A stretch of DNA of 8,525 bases from Anaerolineaceae bacterium UBA700. Its GTDB lineage: Bacteria; Chloroflexota; Anaerolineae; Anaerolineales; Anaerolineaceae. The DNA is taken from contig DBMK01000282.1 of the NCBI GenBank assembly GCA_002298885.1, positions 1-8,525 on the forward strand, given 5' to 3'. The position numbers and the translations under genes were made by a program. This document shows positions 1 through 5,767 of this stretch, piece by piece; the stretch's first letter is position 1, and each line of letters opens with the position of its first letter. The notes beneath the pieces were generated by a model. The model saw only the letters and a list, made by a program, of their open reading frames with translations. It ran no database searches and was not told where the DNA came from.

Positions 1-575
1 GAGGCCGGCTGGCGCACGCTGCCGCCGGTATCGGTGCCCAGGGCAGCCGCCACCAGGCCCCCGGCCACCGCCGCGGCGCTGCCGCCGCTGGAGCCGCCCG
101 GAACGCGGCCCACGTCCCACGGGTTGAAGGTCGGCCCGTAGGCCGAGTTCTCGGTCGAGGAGCCCATGGCGTACTCATCGCAGTTGGTCTTGCCCACGAT
201 GACCACGCCGGCATCCAGCAGGCGCTGGACGGCGGTGGCAGTGTAGGGCGGGACGAAATTTTCGAGGATCTTCGAGCCGCAGGTGCAGCGCACGTCCTCC
301 AGCGCCAGCACGTCCTTGACGGCGATGGGGATGCCCAGCAGCGGCGGTGCGGGCACGACCTTCTCCGGGTCGCGCCGCCAGGCCTGCCAGCGCCGGTCGG
401 CCTCGTCGGCCTGGCGCAGTGCCAGCTCGGGGGTGAGGGTGATGAAGGCGTGCAGGCGCGGTTCGAGCGCCGCAATGCGCTCCAGGCTGGCCTGGGTCAG
501 CTCGCGGCTGGTGACCTGCCCGCTCTCGAGCAGCGCGTGCGCCTGCTGCACGCTGAGGCCGCTGAGCTCGCTCAT
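1..575 (-). CDS. gatA: Asp-tRNA(Asn)/Glu-tRNA(Gln) amidotransferase subunit A, N-terminal part (cut by window edge)
   Basis: This is the first 191 codons of the amidase subunit of GatCAB, which releases ammonia from glutamine so that mischarged Glu-tRNA(Gln) and/or Asp-tRNA(Asn) can be amidated in the cytoplasm. The amidase signature is plain: IPIAVKDV around residue 87, [10 protein letters not shown] around 160-168, and [12 protein letters not shown] around 180-191. The Ser-cisSer-Lys triad is present as K87, S162 and S186; its spacing (75 and 24 residues) matches what I recall for Staphylococcus aureus GatA (K79, S154, S178). The C-terminal part, about 290 residues in a usual GatA, lies beyond base 1. 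The ATG at 575 overlaps the gatC stop as ATGA, so the two are probably translationally coupled. The neighbouring gatC makes GatA much more likely than another amidase. Confidence 0.95.
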   Translation of the reverse strand, partial: MSELSGLSVQQAHALLESGQVTSRELTQASLERIAALEPRLHAFITLTPELALRQADEADRRWQAWRRDPEKVVPAPPLLGIPIAVKDVLALEDVRCTCGSKILENFVPPYTATAVQRLLDAGVVIVGKTNCDEYAMGSSTENSAYGPTFNPWDVGRVPGGSSGGSAAAVAGGLVAAALGTDTGGSVRQPA

Positions 576-865
576 GGCGACTGGTCCAGCACGGGCGGCA
601 CGCGGAACTGGTCGTCGGCGGCCTGGGGGGCGTTGCGCAGCAGGTCGCCGCGCTCCAGGCCGGGCTCCGCCACGTCGGGGCGCAGGGCGCTGCGCGCCGG
701 CAGCACGCTGGAAGTGGGCGGGATGCCGCTGGTATCCAGGCTCTGCAGGCGGGCGGCGTAGTCCAGGATGTCCGAGAGCTGCCGCCGGAAGCGCTCCTTT
801 TCCTCGCCGGTCAGCTCCAGCCTGGCCAAATTGGCGATGTGTTCGACTTCCTCGAGAGTTAGCAT
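572..865 (-). CDS. gatC: Asp-tRNA(Asn)/Glu-tRNA(Gln) amidotransferase subunit C
   Basis: This 97-residue protein is GatC, the small subunit that wraps around and stabilises the GatA-GatB pair. It begins MLTLEEVEHIANLARLEL, the usual N-terminal helix, followed by the helix around QLSDILDYAARLQSLDT, and then an extended region with PPTSSVLP and LRPDV that normally threads between A and B. Length is typical (about 95-100 aa). The frame is open upstream to an ATG at 922, but the extra residues come entirely from the heptamer repeat and AT-rich DNA, so I chose the internal ATG at 865, where family homology begins. There is no Shine-Dalgarno: the bases before the ATG are CCCCC, and a TATAAT lies 6 bases upstream, suggesting a leaderless message. 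Its stop overlaps the gatA start (ATGA). Confidence 0.93.
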   Translation of the reverse strand: MLTLEEVEHIANLARLELTGEEKERFRRQLSDILDYAARLQSLDTSGIPPTSSVLPARSALRPDVAEPGLERGDLLRNAPQAADDQFRVPPVLDQSP

Positions 866-871
866 GGGGGA

Positions 872-877
872 ATTATA
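872..877 (-). promoter_or_regulatory. Candidate -10 box of gatC, implying a leaderless transcript
   Basis: On the minus strand, TATAAT occupies 877-872 and the gatC ATG begins at 865. A start site 7 bases after the box would fall on the A of the ATG itself, which agrees with the absence of a ribosome binding site. The -35 position (900-895) reads TTTCAC, only 3 of 6 matches to TTGACA, and lies inside the heptamer repeat, so the assignment rests mainly on the -10 box. gatC could instead be read from the upstream regulator-transporter operon. Confidence 0.4.
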
Positions 878-942
878 AGCGTGAAACGTGAAAAGTGAAA
901 CGTGAAGCGTGAAACGTTTCACTTTTCACGTTTCACGTTTAC
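876..942. repeat. Inverted array of 7-base CGTGAAA units (long perfect hairpin)
   Basis: Five tandem heptamers run from 880 to 914 (CGTGAAA, CGTGAAA, AGTGAAA, CGTGAAG, CGTGAAA) and are followed by three in the opposite orientation at 917-937 (TTTCACT, TTTCACG, TTTCACG). The arms 880-903 and 914-937 are exact reverse complements of 24 bases; a G-T pair and three further pairs extend the stem to 876/941. A shorter alternative is the 14-base palindrome at 909-922. The array contributes the last codons of the EamA transporter (peptide ending VNVKREK) and lies just upstream of gatC. There is no T-run on either side, so it is not a standard intrinsic terminator. From memory, similar CGTGAAA-type repeats are scattered in Anaerolineae genomes. 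Confidence 0.85.
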
Positions 943-1791
943 TTGGCTCAATACCATCGCCGCCAGGATCAATCCGCAGCCCAAAAGCTGCCTTGGCGAA
1001 AAGCCTTCGGCGAAGAAGAGGAAGCCGAAGAAGGCGCCGAAGACGGTTTCCAGGCTGAGCACAATGGCCGCGTCCACCGGCGGGGCGCCGCGCTGGCCGA
1101 AGATCTGCAGGGTGAAGCCGATGGCGGTGGGGAAGACCGCCGAATAGATCACCGCCGGCCAGGCCAGGGCCACGCGGGCGATGCCCGGCGCATCCAGGGC
1201 CAGCCCCGCCGCCAGGTTCAGCCCGCCGCAGATCAGGAACTGGGCGATGGCGAAGGTGTACGAATCGGCCGAGGGCGGCAGGCGCCCGATCAGCACCACG
1301 TGGGCGGCCCACAGGATGGCCCCTAGCAGCGCCAGGCCGTCGCCGGGGCGCACCTGGAAGGAATCCTGCAGGCTGAGCAGGGCCACCCCGCCCACCGCCA
1401 GCAGCGCCGCCGCCCACGAGGCGCGGCTGGTGCGCTGGCGCCACAGCAAGAAGAGGATTAGCGGCACCAGCACTACGTACAGCCCGGTGATGAAGGCCAC
1501 GTTGCCCACCGGGCTGCTGGCGATGGCGGCCTGCTGGAATCCGGCGGCGGCGAAGAGCACGCATCCCGCCAATGCCGCCAGCGGCAGGTAGCGCCGCTCC
1601 AGCTTCCAGCGCAGCCGCCCCAGCGCCAGCAGGATCAGCCCGCCCAGCAGGAAGCGCGCCGCGTTGAAGTAGAGGGCGCTCATGCTGTCGTTGCCCAGGC
1701 GTTGGGCCACGAAGCCGCTGCCCCACACCACCGCAACCAGCAGCAGGGTCAGGTCGGCCTTGAGGCGCGGGGTGAAGACCGGCCTATTCAT
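919..1791 (-). CDS. EamA/DMT-superfamily transporter (putative small-molecule exporter)
   Basis: This 290-residue inner-membrane protein belongs to the drug/metabolite transporter superfamily, with two tandem EamA domains (about residues 12-138 and 148-285). About ten hydrophobic segments are visible, for example residues 12-30, 40-58, 72-92, 96-116, 123-141, 150-168 and 268-284. The opening VAVVWGSGFVAQRL and the central TGLYVVLVPLILFLL are typical of the family. The substrate cannot be told; members export amino acids, metabolites or drugs. Its ATG lies 8 bases inside the end of the upstream ArsR-type regulator, so the two are an operon and probably coupled, which suggests that the regulator's inducer relates to the transported compound. 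The last seven codons lie in the heptamer repeat, so the original C-terminus may have been replaced. Confidence 0.9.
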   Translation of the reverse strand: MNRPVFTPRLKADLTLLLVAVVWGSGFVAQRLGNDSMSALYFNAARFLLGGLILLALGRLRWKLERRYLPLAALAGCVLFAAAGFQQAAIASSPVGNVAFITGLYVVLVPLILFLLWRQRTSRASWAAALLAVGGVALLSLQDSFQVRPGDGLALLGAILWAAHVVLIGRLPPSADSYTFAIAQFLICGGLNLAAGLALDAPGIARVALAWPAVIYSAVFPTAIGFTLQIFGQRGAPPVDAAIVLSLETVFGAFFGFLFFAEGFSPRQLLGCGLILAAMVLSQVNVKREK

Positions 1792-2356
1792 CCACGCGCC
1801 AGTAGCTGCCGCCCCCTCCCTCCCGGGCCATCAGACCGAAGTCGACGAGCAGGCGGCGCAAGGAGGCCGTATCCTCGTTGAAGCGCAGCAGGATCTCGTT
1901 GACCTGCTTCTCGGTGTAGCGGGCGCCGGGCTCGAAGGCCTTGACGGCGTAGCGCAGCAGCACCCGCAGCTTCTTTTCCTGAGAGGGGAGCGCCTTGATG
2001 CGCCCCTCGGCGCCGACGAAAGCCGCCAGCACCTTGCGCTCGTAAGCGTCGCCCTCCACCTCCTCCGAGAGCCTGGGCAGGTTCTCCTGGGTGAGCAGGT
2101 GCTGGGCCATCGAGCGCAGCACTTCGGTCTGCAGCGAATAGACGTAGTAGTGCCCGTCGGCCCGCGCCGCCACCAGCCCGGCGTGCGAGAGGTAGGAAAG
2201 GTGGTGGCTGATGGTGGACACACTCAGCCCCAGGTCCTCGGCCATCTGCTGCACGTTGTGCGGGTGCCGGGCCAGCAGTCCCACGATCTTCAGACGGGTG
2301 GGGTCCGAAAGCGCCTTGAAAAATTCGAGCAGTTCTTCGTTCTGGATCTCGCTCAT
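1784..2356 (-). CDS. ArsR-type winged-helix regulator with C-terminal DUF2087 domain
   Basis: This 190-residue transcriptional regulator has an ArsR-like winged helix at about residues 5-78 (FKALSDPTRLKIVGLL, then recognition helix SVSTISHHLSYL at about 45-56, then the wing ADGHYYVYSL). A DUF2087 domain follows at about 106-187 (EGRIKALPSQEKK, RYTEKQVNEIL, LRRLLVDFGLMARE). The protein contains no cysteine, so the metal site of classical ArsR/SmtB proteins is absent and the signal is probably organic or protein-borne. An ATG four codons upstream (2368) is possible, but GGAGGT at 2366-2361 is correctly spaced for the ATG at 2356, so I chose that one. It probably represses its own promoter through the palindrome over the -10 box, and its last codons overlap the EamA transporter start. 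Confidence 0.9.
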   Translation of the reverse strand: MSEIQNEELLEFFKALSDPTRLKIVGLLARHPHNVQQMAEDLGLSVSTISHHLSYLSHAGLVAARADGHYYVYSLQTEVLRSMAQHLLTQENLPRLSEEVEGDAYERKVLAAFVGAEGRIKALPSQEKKLRVLLRYAVKAFEPGARYTEKQVNEILLRFNEDTASLRRLLVDFGLMAREGGGGSYWRVDE

Positions 2357-2360
2357 ATCG

Positions 2361-2366
2361 ACCTCC
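2361..2366 (-). promoter_or_regulatory. Shine-Dalgarno of the ArsR-DUF2087 gene
   Basis: On the minus strand GGAGGT (2366-2361) is followed by CGAT and then ATG at 2356. It overlaps the upstream in-frame ATG at 2368, which has no such site, and therefore decides the start. Confidence 0.8.
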
Positions 2367-2372
2367 ATAATT

Positions 2373-2396
2373 ACGTTTCGATAATTATAGAAACGT
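2373..2396. promoter_or_regulatory. Palindromic operator overlapping the -10 box (probable ArsR autorepression site)
   Basis: A 24-base near-perfect palindrome is centred between 2384 and 2385: outer arms ACGTTTC (2373-2379) and GAAACGT (2390-2396) around ATAATTAT (2381-2388). Only the pair 2380/2389 fails. It covers the whole -10 box and reaches the expected start site, so a bound dimer would block RNA polymerase. The adjacent regulator gene makes autoregulation the natural reading. ArsR-family operators are commonly imperfect AT-rich palindromes of about this size. Confidence 0.75.
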
Positions 2397-2412
2397 TTTT
2401 ATGAATTGTCAA
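2384..2412 (-). promoter_or_regulatory. Consensus sigma-70 promoter of the regulator-transporter operon
   Basis: Reading the minus strand, TTGACA lies at 2412-2407 and TATAAT at 2389-2384, separated by exactly 17 bases (2406-2390). Both boxes match the consensus perfectly. The expected transcription start near 2377 gives a leader of about 20 bases containing the GGAGGT site. Such a strong promoter for a regulator gene implies that it is held off by repression, in keeping with the overlapping palindrome. Confidence 0.85.
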
Positions 2413-2620
2413 GATAGGGAGTTGTTCGCGATTTTCGCTTATTTTTCAGGGAAAAATAATATGACAATTTTTGTGTAATTTAAAGGTTCTTTTCAGGTAA
2501 AATGTGTAAAATAAAGAAGAGGAGATCTTCCTGCACATTCGATCCTACCTGGGGGTTTCTAAAAAAGCTTATACTGATCAAGATTTCAAAAGGAATTCCA
2601 ATAATCCGATTGGTAAGCTT
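2413..2620. other. AT-rich intergenic region between divergent operons
   Basis: About 210 bases separate the ArsR promoter from the TPR-GGDEF gene. It is much richer in A+T than the flanking high-GC genes. It contains the small palindrome at 2439-2459, an 8-base inverted pair AATTGTCA (2404-2411) and TGACAATT (2462-2469), and a possible short reading frame (2502-2624). I found no convincing promoter for the rightward operon: TAAAAT at 2498-2503 could be a -10 box but has no matching -35. No RNA gene was recognised. Confidence 0.6.
2439..2459. repeat. Small perfect inverted repeat in the divergent intergenic region
   Basis: TTATTTTTC (2439-2447) and GAAAAATAA (2451-2459) are exact reverse complements around AGG. 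It could be an operator for the rightward operon or a weak hairpin. Because the region is AT-rich, chance is a real possibility. Confidence 0.45.
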
Positions 2621-2624
2621 ATGA
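2502..2624 (+). CDS. Possible 40-residue upstream ORF coupled to the TPR-GGDEF gene
   Basis: An ATG at 2502 opens a 40-codon frame (starting MCKIKKRRSSC, ending IPIIRLVSL) whose TGA overlaps the ATG of the TPR-GGDEF gene as ATGA (2621-2624). AGG at 2495-2497, five bases upstream of the ATG, is a weak ribosome site. The attraction is that the downstream gene has no clear Shine-Dalgarno of its own, so coupling from a leader peptide would explain its translation. The peptide is basic at the start and hydrophobic near the end but matches nothing I recognise. A chance ORF is more likely than not. Confidence 0.2.
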   Translation: MCKIKKRRSSCTFDPTWGFLKKLILIKISKGIPIIRLVSL

Positions 2625-4171
2625 GCAGCAAAATAGAAAAGATCAGAAAACTTAACCACGAGGCCTGGGCTCTTTGCAAAAAAGACGGTCCCAAGGCGAT
2701 CCTGTTGGCCAGGCGCGTCCAAAGCCTGCTTTCCAACTGTGCACAAGCCCAACCTGTAGATGAATTTGAATGCTTGAAAACCCAGACTTACTGCCTTGAT
2801 ATGCTTAGCAAACCGGAGGAAGCTATCCCAATCGGGTTGAAGGCCAATCAACTGGCTGAACAAATTGGCGATAAATATCTGATCGCCTCCATTCAAAGTA
2901 TTTTGGGGAGAGCTTATTGGCACATCGATGATTTTCCCACCTCGATGGATTATTACGTGAACGCTTTAAAATTGGTACAGGTCGAAAATCACCCGGACCT
3001 GGAAATTTCGCTGATCAATGGATTGGGGCTGGTCCAATATGGATTGGAAAACTATACCGAATCGTTAGGATATTTCAAAACTTGCCTGGAGAAGGCCACC
3101 GAAGATGATCTCACCGGCCGCGCCGACGCCAATAATAATATTGCCTACGTTTTGCACATGCTCGGACACGACCGGGAGGCTCTGGAGTATGACATGGTGG
3201 CTCTTTCCCTGTTCAACACACTTGGGACTTCAGTGGGAAAGATGGAAACTCTTCATTCTTTAGGGGCCATTCACTTTGCTCTCGGAAATTTTGAACAGGC
3301 TATGACTTTTTTACAGGAAGGCATCGAATTATCGCGCCAGAACAACAATCAGCTAATCGAGATCAGTTATATTTTAGAGATCAGCCGCATTCTTCAAATC
3401 CAGGGTAAGCTTGATCAGGCCGAAAAAGAGGTCCTGCAGGCCCTCGGGACCGCGGAAAAAATAAATTCGCTCACCAATATCTCCTTGATTCACGAACGTT
3501 TGGTCGAGATTTATAAAGAAAAAAAGGACTATCAATTAGCCCTGGAACATTTTGAAGCCTTCCATGCCACTTATAAAAAGATTTTTAACGAAAAATCTGA
3601 TCGGCGAATCAAGAACCTCGAGGTCCTCCACCAGGTCGAGATTACACGCAAACAGGCAGACCTCTACCGAGAGTTGGCCGCAACCGACTTCTTAACCGGC
3701 CTCGTTAACCGGCGGCAATTTATAGAAATCGCTGAAACTGCTTTTCAAAAGATGAAAATCGATAAAGGCCAGTTGGCAATAATTATGTTGGATATTGACC
3801 ACTTCAAAAATGTAAATGATCAGCATGGCCATAAAGTTGGGGATGAGGTCCTGACGGCTGTCGCATCAAAGATCAAGAAATCCCTGCGGCAGGGAGACGT
3901 GGCCGGACGGTATGGCGGTGAAGAGTTTATTGTGTTATTACAAGGTACGTCCTCTGAAAATTGTTCCACCATCGCCGAGCGGATTCGCCAGGCAGTCGCT
4001 CAACAGGTAATTCAGATCGACCGGTCGACCGTGAGCGTGACCGTCAGTCTCGGCCTGGCGTGGATAAATTCTGATCGCGAGCTCCCACTGGAGGGCCTGA
4101 TTAATTGCGCTGACCAGGCCATGTATATGGCCAAACAGCAAGGCAGGGATCGTGTCGTTGCCTGGGCCTGA
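2621..4171 (+). CDS. TPR-repeat diguanylate cyclase (GGDEF)
   Basis: This 516-residue cytoplasmic protein should make cyclic di-GMP from two GTP. Residues about 50-330 are helical TPR repeats (for example GLGLVQYGLENYTESLGYF, SLGAIHFALGNFEQAMTFL, LVEIYKEKKDYQLALEHF), then a coiled linker, then a GGDEF domain at about 350-514. The active site is intact: metal-binding DID at 391-393, the FKNVND segment, and GGEEF at 432-436. RQGD at 423-426, five residues before GGEEF, is the inhibitory I-site, so product feedback is expected. No signal peptide or membrane segment is seen; the TPRs probably sense a protein partner. GC is far lower than in the neighbours, suggesting transfer. The ATG at 2621 lacks a clear ribosome site, and the frame stays open upstream to 2510 without another ATG, GTG or TTG. 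Confidence 0.92.
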   Translation: MSSKIEKIRKLNHEAWALCKKDGPKAILLARRVQSLLSNCAQAQPVDEFECLKTQTYCLDMLSKPEEAIPIGLKANQLAEQIGDKYLIASIQSILGRAYWHIDDFPTSMDYYVNALKLVQVENHPDLEISLINGLGLVQYGLENYTESLGYFKTCLEKATEDDLTGRADANNNIAYVLHMLGHDREALEYDMVALSLFNTLGTSVGKMETLHSLGAIHFALGNFEQAMTFLQEGIELSRQNNNQLIEISYILEISRILQIQGKLDQAEKEVLQALGTAEKINSLTNISLIHERLVEIYKEKKDYQLALEHFEAFHATYKKIFNEKSDRRIKNLEVLHQVEITRKQADLYRELAATDFLTGLVNRRQFIEIAETAFQKMKIDKGQLAIIMLDIDHFKNVNDQHGHKVGDEVLTAVASKIKKSLRQGDVAGRYGGEEFIVLLQGTSSENCSTIAERIRQAVAQQVIQIDRSTVSVTVSLGLAWINSDRELPLEGLINCADQAMYMAKQQGRDRVVAWA

Positions 4172-5075
4172 CTCGCACGCCGGTTATGAATCCGCCTGGC
4201 TCACCCTGCCCGGGCTGCGCCTGCACGCCGTTGCCGCCGGGCCTGTCGACGGCCCGCCGGTGCTCCTGCTGCATGGCTTCCCCGACTTCTGGTACGGGTG
4301 GCGGAACCAGATCGGCCCCCTGGCCTCCGCCGGCTTCCGGGTGATCGCCCCCGACCAGCGCGGCTACAACCTGAGCGACAAGCCCAAAGGGCTGTCATCT
4401 TATCGGGTGGACGTGCTGGCGCAGGACGTGGTGGGGATGATGGATGCCCTGGGGTATCCCAGGGTGCGCCTCGTGGGGCACGATTGGGGCGGCGTGGTGG
4501 CCTGGATCACCGCCGCGCTCTACCCGCAGCGGGTGGAGCGCCTGGCGGTGTTGGATGCGCCTTACGCCCCGGTGGTCTACCGCACGATGCTGGCCCACCC
4601 GGAGCAGATTCTAAAGAGTTGGTACATTTACTTCTTCCAGCTCCCCGGACTGCCGGAGGCCTCCCTGCGCCGCAGCAACTGGCAGGCGTTCGAACGCAAC
4701 TTGCGCACCACCACCCCGCCCGGGACGTTCAGCGCCGCGGATTTCGAGCGCTACCGCGCCGCCTGGAGCCAGCCCGGCGCCCTGACCAGCATGCTCAACT
4801 GGTACCGAGCCCTCTTCCGCCGCCCCTTCCGCCTGCCCCCGGACCCGCGCTTCGAGATGCCCGTCTTGCTCCTGTGGGGCGGCCGCGATTTCGCCCTGGG
4901 CCGCGAGCTGGCCGAGGCGAGCATCAAGCTCTGCCCCCGCGGCGAGCTGGTGGTCTTCGAGGAGGCCAATCATTGGATTCAGATAGAGAAGGCGGAGGAG
5001 GTCAACCGGCGGCTGCTGAATTTCTTTATTTTCAACCCCAACGTTACCCCCTCAGAAATAAATAATCGAGTATGA
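4152..5075 (+). CDS. Alpha/beta hydrolase, epoxide hydrolase-like
   Basis: This 307-residue alpha/beta-fold hydrolase most resembles soluble epoxide hydrolases, which open epoxides to diols through an aspartyl-ester intermediate. Visible are the oxyanion motif HGFPDFWYGW (H41-), the nucleophile elbow GHDWGG with D111, the acid D246 in LWGGRDF, and the catalytic H274 in ANHW. The two lid tyrosines that activate the epoxide fit Y158 or Y160 in SWYIYFFQLPG and Y218 in NWYR. Haloalkanoate dehalogenases share the Asp nucleophile, but their elbow usually reads HDRGG, so they are less likely. The start is GTG at 4152, 20 bases inside the TPR-GGDEF gene, with AGGG closely upstream; no ATG is available near the N-terminus. 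The last 12 or so residues read into AT-rich DNA and look like an added tail. The substrate is unknown. Confidence 0.88.
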   Translation: MSLPGPDSHAGYESAWLTLPGLRLHAVAAGPVDGPPVLLLHGFPDFWYGWRNQIGPLASAGFRVIAPDQRGYNLSDKPKGLSSYRVDVLAQDVVGMMDALGYPRVRLVGHDWGGVVAWITAALYPQRVERLAVLDAPYAPVVYRTMLAHPEQILKSWYIYFFQLPGLPEASLRRSNWQAFERNLRTTTPPGTFSAADFERYRAAWSQPGALTSMLNWYRALFRRPFRLPPDPRFEMPVLLLWGGRDFALGRELAEASIKLCPRGELVVFEEANHWIQIEKAEEVNRRLLNFFIFNPNVTPSEINNRV

Positions 5076-5113
5076 TTGTTTTTCGGCGGCTTTGCTGCCG
5101 AAAAACAACCATA
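5071..5113 (+). repeat. Strong 43-base hairpin at the hydrolase stop codon
   Basis: TTGTTTTTCGGCGGC (5076-5090) and GCTGCCGAAAAACAA (5094-5108) pair over 15 positions (one G-U) around a TTT loop. After an A/C mismatch, TATG (5071-5074) pairs with CATA (5110-5113). The hairpin starts on the hydrolase TGA and ends 8 bases before the Shine-Dalgarno of the HD gene. No T-run follows the GC part on either strand (the 3' arm is A-rich), so it is not a standard intrinsic terminator. It could protect or process the mRNA, or be an inserted repeat. Confidence 0.7.
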
Positions 5114-5121
5114 ATTAACCC

Positions 5122-5126
5122 GGAGG
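5122..5126 (+). promoter_or_regulatory. Shine-Dalgarno of the HD-domain gene
   Basis: GGAGG is followed by five bases (AACCG) and the ATG at 5132. An in-frame ATG at 5072 would add 20 residues encoded by the hairpin and has no such site, so this element fixes the start at 5132. Confidence 0.85.
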
Positions 5127-5131
5127 AACCG

Positions 5132-5767
5132 ATGCCATCATTGGAGCAGGCCCGCGCCTGGTACGTCGAAGCGGATGCCGTGCACGATTTCAGCCACGTG
5201 GAGCGGGTCTACCGCATGGCCGAGCGCCTGGCGCAGGCCGAGGGGGCCGACCTGGAGATCGTGCGCGCCGCCGCCCTGCTGCACGACGCCCTGGGGACCA
5301 CCCCCGGCGCCGAGGTGCGCGCCAACCACCACCATTCCTCCGCCGAGTTCGCCGCCGAGGTGCTGGCCGGCGAGGGCTGGCCCGCCGAGCGCATCGCCGC
5401 CGTGCAGCACTGCATCCGCGCCCACCGTTTCCGCGACAACCGTGAGCCGCCCGCCACCCCGGAGGCCAAAGTGCTCTTTGACGCCGACAAGCTGGACGTG
5501 CTCGGGGCCATCGGCGTGGCGCGGGCCGTGGCCTACGCCACCCTGGCCGGCGAGCCGGTCTACGCCGAGCCCTCGGCCCGATTCTTGCAATCCGAAGAGA
5601 AGGAGCCCGGCGAACCTCACAGCACCTACCACGAGTACCTGTTCAAGCTGAGTAAGGTCAAGGACCGCCTGTTCACTGCCACCGCCCGCTCCATTGCCGA
5701 AGGCCGCGACGCCTATCTGCAGCAGTATTACGCGCAGCTCAGGGCGGAATTGAATGGAGAGAAATAA
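5132..5767 (+). CDS. HD-domain phosphohydrolase (YedJ/COG1418-like)
   Basis: This 211-residue protein carries the metal-binding HD signature: H22 in HDFSHVERV, H51-D52 in AALLHDALG, and D119 in FDADKLDVLGAIG, plus H93 and H98 in QHCIRAHRF. This set of motifs matches small stand-alone HD hydrolases such as E. coli YedJ, which act on nucleotides or other phosphoesters in the cytoplasm; the substrate is not known. It is not an HD-GYP protein, because no GYP motif is seen, so cyclic di-GMP breakdown should not be assumed despite the nearby GGDEF gene. The start at 5132 is chosen for its good ribosome site. Its TAA abuts the ATG of the response regulator, so the two are almost certainly co-transcribed. 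Confidence 0.88.
   Translation: MPSLEQARAWYVEADAVHDFSHVERVYRMAERLAQAEGADLEIVRAAALLHDALGTTPGAEVRANHHHSSAEFAAEVLAGEGWPAERIAAVQHCIRAHRFRDNREPPATPEAKVLFDADKLDVLGAIGVARAVAYATLAGEPVYAEPSARFLQSEEKEPGEPHSTYHEYLFKLSKVKDRLFTATARSIAEGRDAYLQQYYAQLRAELNGEK

Noticed and set aside
866..922. N-terminal extension of gatC from the ATG at 922
   Set aside because: The 19 extra residues are a translation of the heptamer repeat and adjacent AT-rich bases; GatC homology begins at the internal ATG at 865.
880..942. CRISPR-like array
   Set aside because: The units are 7 bases with no spacers and change orientation in the middle; no cas gene is nearby.
1784..2356. Metal-sensing ArsR/SmtB repressor
   Set aside because: The protein has no cysteine at all, and its C-terminus is a DUF2087 domain, so an arsenic or heavy-metal sensor is unlikely.
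2480..2923. A 147-codon minus-strand frame at the start of the cyclase gene
   Set aside because: It has no recognised domain and no ribosome site worth noting, and it runs through both the TPR coding region and the intergenic DNA.
5071..5113. Intrinsic terminator after the hydrolase gene
   Set aside because: On both strands the base run next to the GC stem on the 3' side is A, not T, and an operon-like series of genes continues downstream.
5132..5767. Cyclic di-GMP phosphodiesterase (HD-GYP)
   Set aside because: The HD residues are present, but no GYP motif or other HD-GYP features are visible, and the length fits the small YedJ-like family.
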